Positions 5,567 through 6,342 of a DNA stretch of 6,342 nt are shown piece by piece. A program made the position numbers and the translations under genes. The number at the start of each line of letters is the position of its first letter. Positions within the stretch are counted from its first letter, which is position 1. The DNA is from Euryarchaeota archaeon UBA33 (GTDB taxonomy: Archaea > Thermoplasmatota > E2 > DHVEG-1), in assembly GCA_002506745.1 (NCBI GenBank), contig DAYE01000005.1, forward strand, positions 1 to 6,342. The letters run 5' to 3'. Below the pieces are notes generated by a model. The model searched no databases, had not been told where the DNA came from, and saw only the letters and a program-made list of their open reading frames with translations.

Positions 5567-6342
5567 ATGAAGAAGATTATTGAAGATGTGGTTATCGCAG
5601 AGCAAGCAAAACAGAACGTTGAAGAACAGATAAATCAGGAAGAAAAGAAAAGTGTTGGGATGCGGGCGACCAAACGTGATCCGACGTTAAAAGTCGCAGG
5701 TGTGAATAATGAGGATTTAGAACAAGTGCTCAAGAGTCTTACGACCACGATTAAGGTTGTTGGTTGTGGAGGCGCAGGGACGAACACTATCACACGCTGT
5801 TTTGGAGAAGGAATCAACGGTGCTGAACTTATCTCCATTAATACCGACGCGCAACATCTCCTTTTGGCTCAGGCTCCTTATAAGATCCTTATCGGCAGAC
5901 ATCTCACCCGTGGTCTTGGAGCAGGTTCACTCCCTCAGATAGGGGAGGAAGCAGCGAAAGAAAGCGAGCAAGACATCCGGGATGCTATCACCCCTTCCGA
6001 TATGGTCTTTGTCACTTGTGGACTTGGTGGCGGAACCGGGACCGGTTGTGCCCCTATCGTCGCACAGATTGCTAGAGAGGTCGGTGCGCTGACCATCGGT
6101 GTGGTCACCCTTCCATTCGGTGTCGAAGGTCAAGTCAGGATGGACAATGCAGAGGCAGGCTTGAAACGGCTCCGTGAGGTGTGTGACACCGTTATCGTCA
6201 TCCCGAATGATAAATTACTTGATATCGTCCCTAACCTTGCGTTGAACGCTGCGTTTAAGGTCGCTGACGAGGTCCTCATGCGGTCCATCAAAGGAATCAC
6301 CGAGATGATCACCATGCCGGGTCTGGTGAACCTTGATTTTGC
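5567..6342 (+). CDS. ftsZ1: cell-division GTPase FtsZ1 (archaeal), 3' end beyond the window
   Basis: FtsZ is the tubulin-like GTPase that polymerises into the mid-cell division ring. The window holds 258 codons; the C-terminal part is missing because the window ends. Residues 1-60 form a charged N-terminal extension ending in [11 protein letters not shown], a feature of archaeal FtsZ1. The GTPase domain follows: [11 protein letters not shown] (64-74, T1 loop), SINTDAQ (90-96), [17 protein letters not shown] (114-130, T3), and the tubulin signature GLGGGTGTG (152-160, T4). Next come [20 protein letters not shown] (180-199), [21 protein letters not shown] (229-249) and the start of the T7 loop, GLVNLDFA (252 on), which carries a catalytic aspartate. 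The [15 protein letters not shown] and [16 protein letters not shown] patterns fit FtsZ1 better than FtsZ2. Codons favour GTC, ATC, ACC and GGT more than in nop5, consistent with high expression. In many Euryarchaeota secE and spt5 follow; they would lie outside the window. Confidence 0.96.
   Translation, partial: MKKIIEDVVIAEQAKQNVEEQINQEEKKSVGMRATKRDPTLKVAGVNNEDLEQVLKSLTTTIKVVGCGGAGTNTITRCFGEGINGAELISINTDAQHLLLAQAPYKILIGRHLTRGLGAGSLPQIGEEAAKESEQDIRDAITPSDMVFVTCGLGGGTGTGCAPIVAQIAREVGALTIGVVTLPFGVEGQVRMDNAEAGLKRLREVCDTVIVIPNDKLLDIVPNLALNAAFKVADEVLMRSIKGITEMITMPGLVNLDF

Noticed and set aside
5635..6315. Minus-strand open frames opposite ftsZ1
   Set aside because: They are shadows of the strongly conserved FtsZ1 reading frame, which itself has no stop only because the window ends.
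1..6342. CRISPR array, insertion sequence, toxin-antitoxin or prophage
   Set aside because: I found no regularly spaced repeats, terminal inverted repeats, transposase motifs or attachment-site duplication at the tRNA; the region is ordinary core genome.

Overview
The window reads as a stretch of an archaeal chromosome, most likely from the Euryarchaeota in the broad sense. The evidence is a full-length archaeosine-type tRNA-guanine transglycosylase with a C-terminal PUA domain, a Nop5 box C/D RNP protein, an FtsZ that matches the archaeal FtsZ1 group, TATA-like elements about 27 bases upstream of inferred transcription starts, and a tRNA gene with no encoded CCA. I cannot fix the lineage further; a Thermoplasmatota or methanogen-related genome is a guess. 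Base composition is moderate and genes are densely packed.

Layout, left to right. A tRNA-Phe(GAA) gene (5-77, minus) lies just downstream of a small winged-helix protein gene (102-422, minus). That gene diverges from nop5 (542-1450, plus) across a 119-base intergenic region centred on a TATA-like block readable in both directions. nop5 converges on a small coiled-coil protein gene (1470-1712, minus), with T-tracts for both directions between and around the two stop codons. Upstream of the small gene on the minus strand are tgtA (1808-3751) and nadX (3851-4615). nadX diverges from nadC (4669-5490, plus) across only 53 bases that hold two opposed TATA-like elements. ftsZ1 (5567 to the window end, plus) follows nadC and is cut off by the window edge.

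Two functional themes appear. One is RNA modification: Nop5 scaffolds 2'-O-methylation RNPs, TgtA inserts preQ0 at G15 of tRNA, and the tRNA-Phe here keeps the G15/C48 pair that TgtA acts on. The other is de novo NAD synthesis: NadX makes iminoaspartate from aspartate, and NadC converts quinolinate to nicotinate mononucleotide. The middle enzyme, quinolinate synthase NadA, is not in the window. FtsZ1 (cell division) appears to be a separate transcription unit.

I see no mobile element, CRISPR array, prophage or defence system. All genes but two are recognisable core genes. The points most worth a second look are an unusually compact Nop5 with no fibrillarin gene beside it, the tight nadX/nadC divergent promoter with an apparently leaderless nadC, and the uncharacterised helical-hairpin protein next to tgtA.
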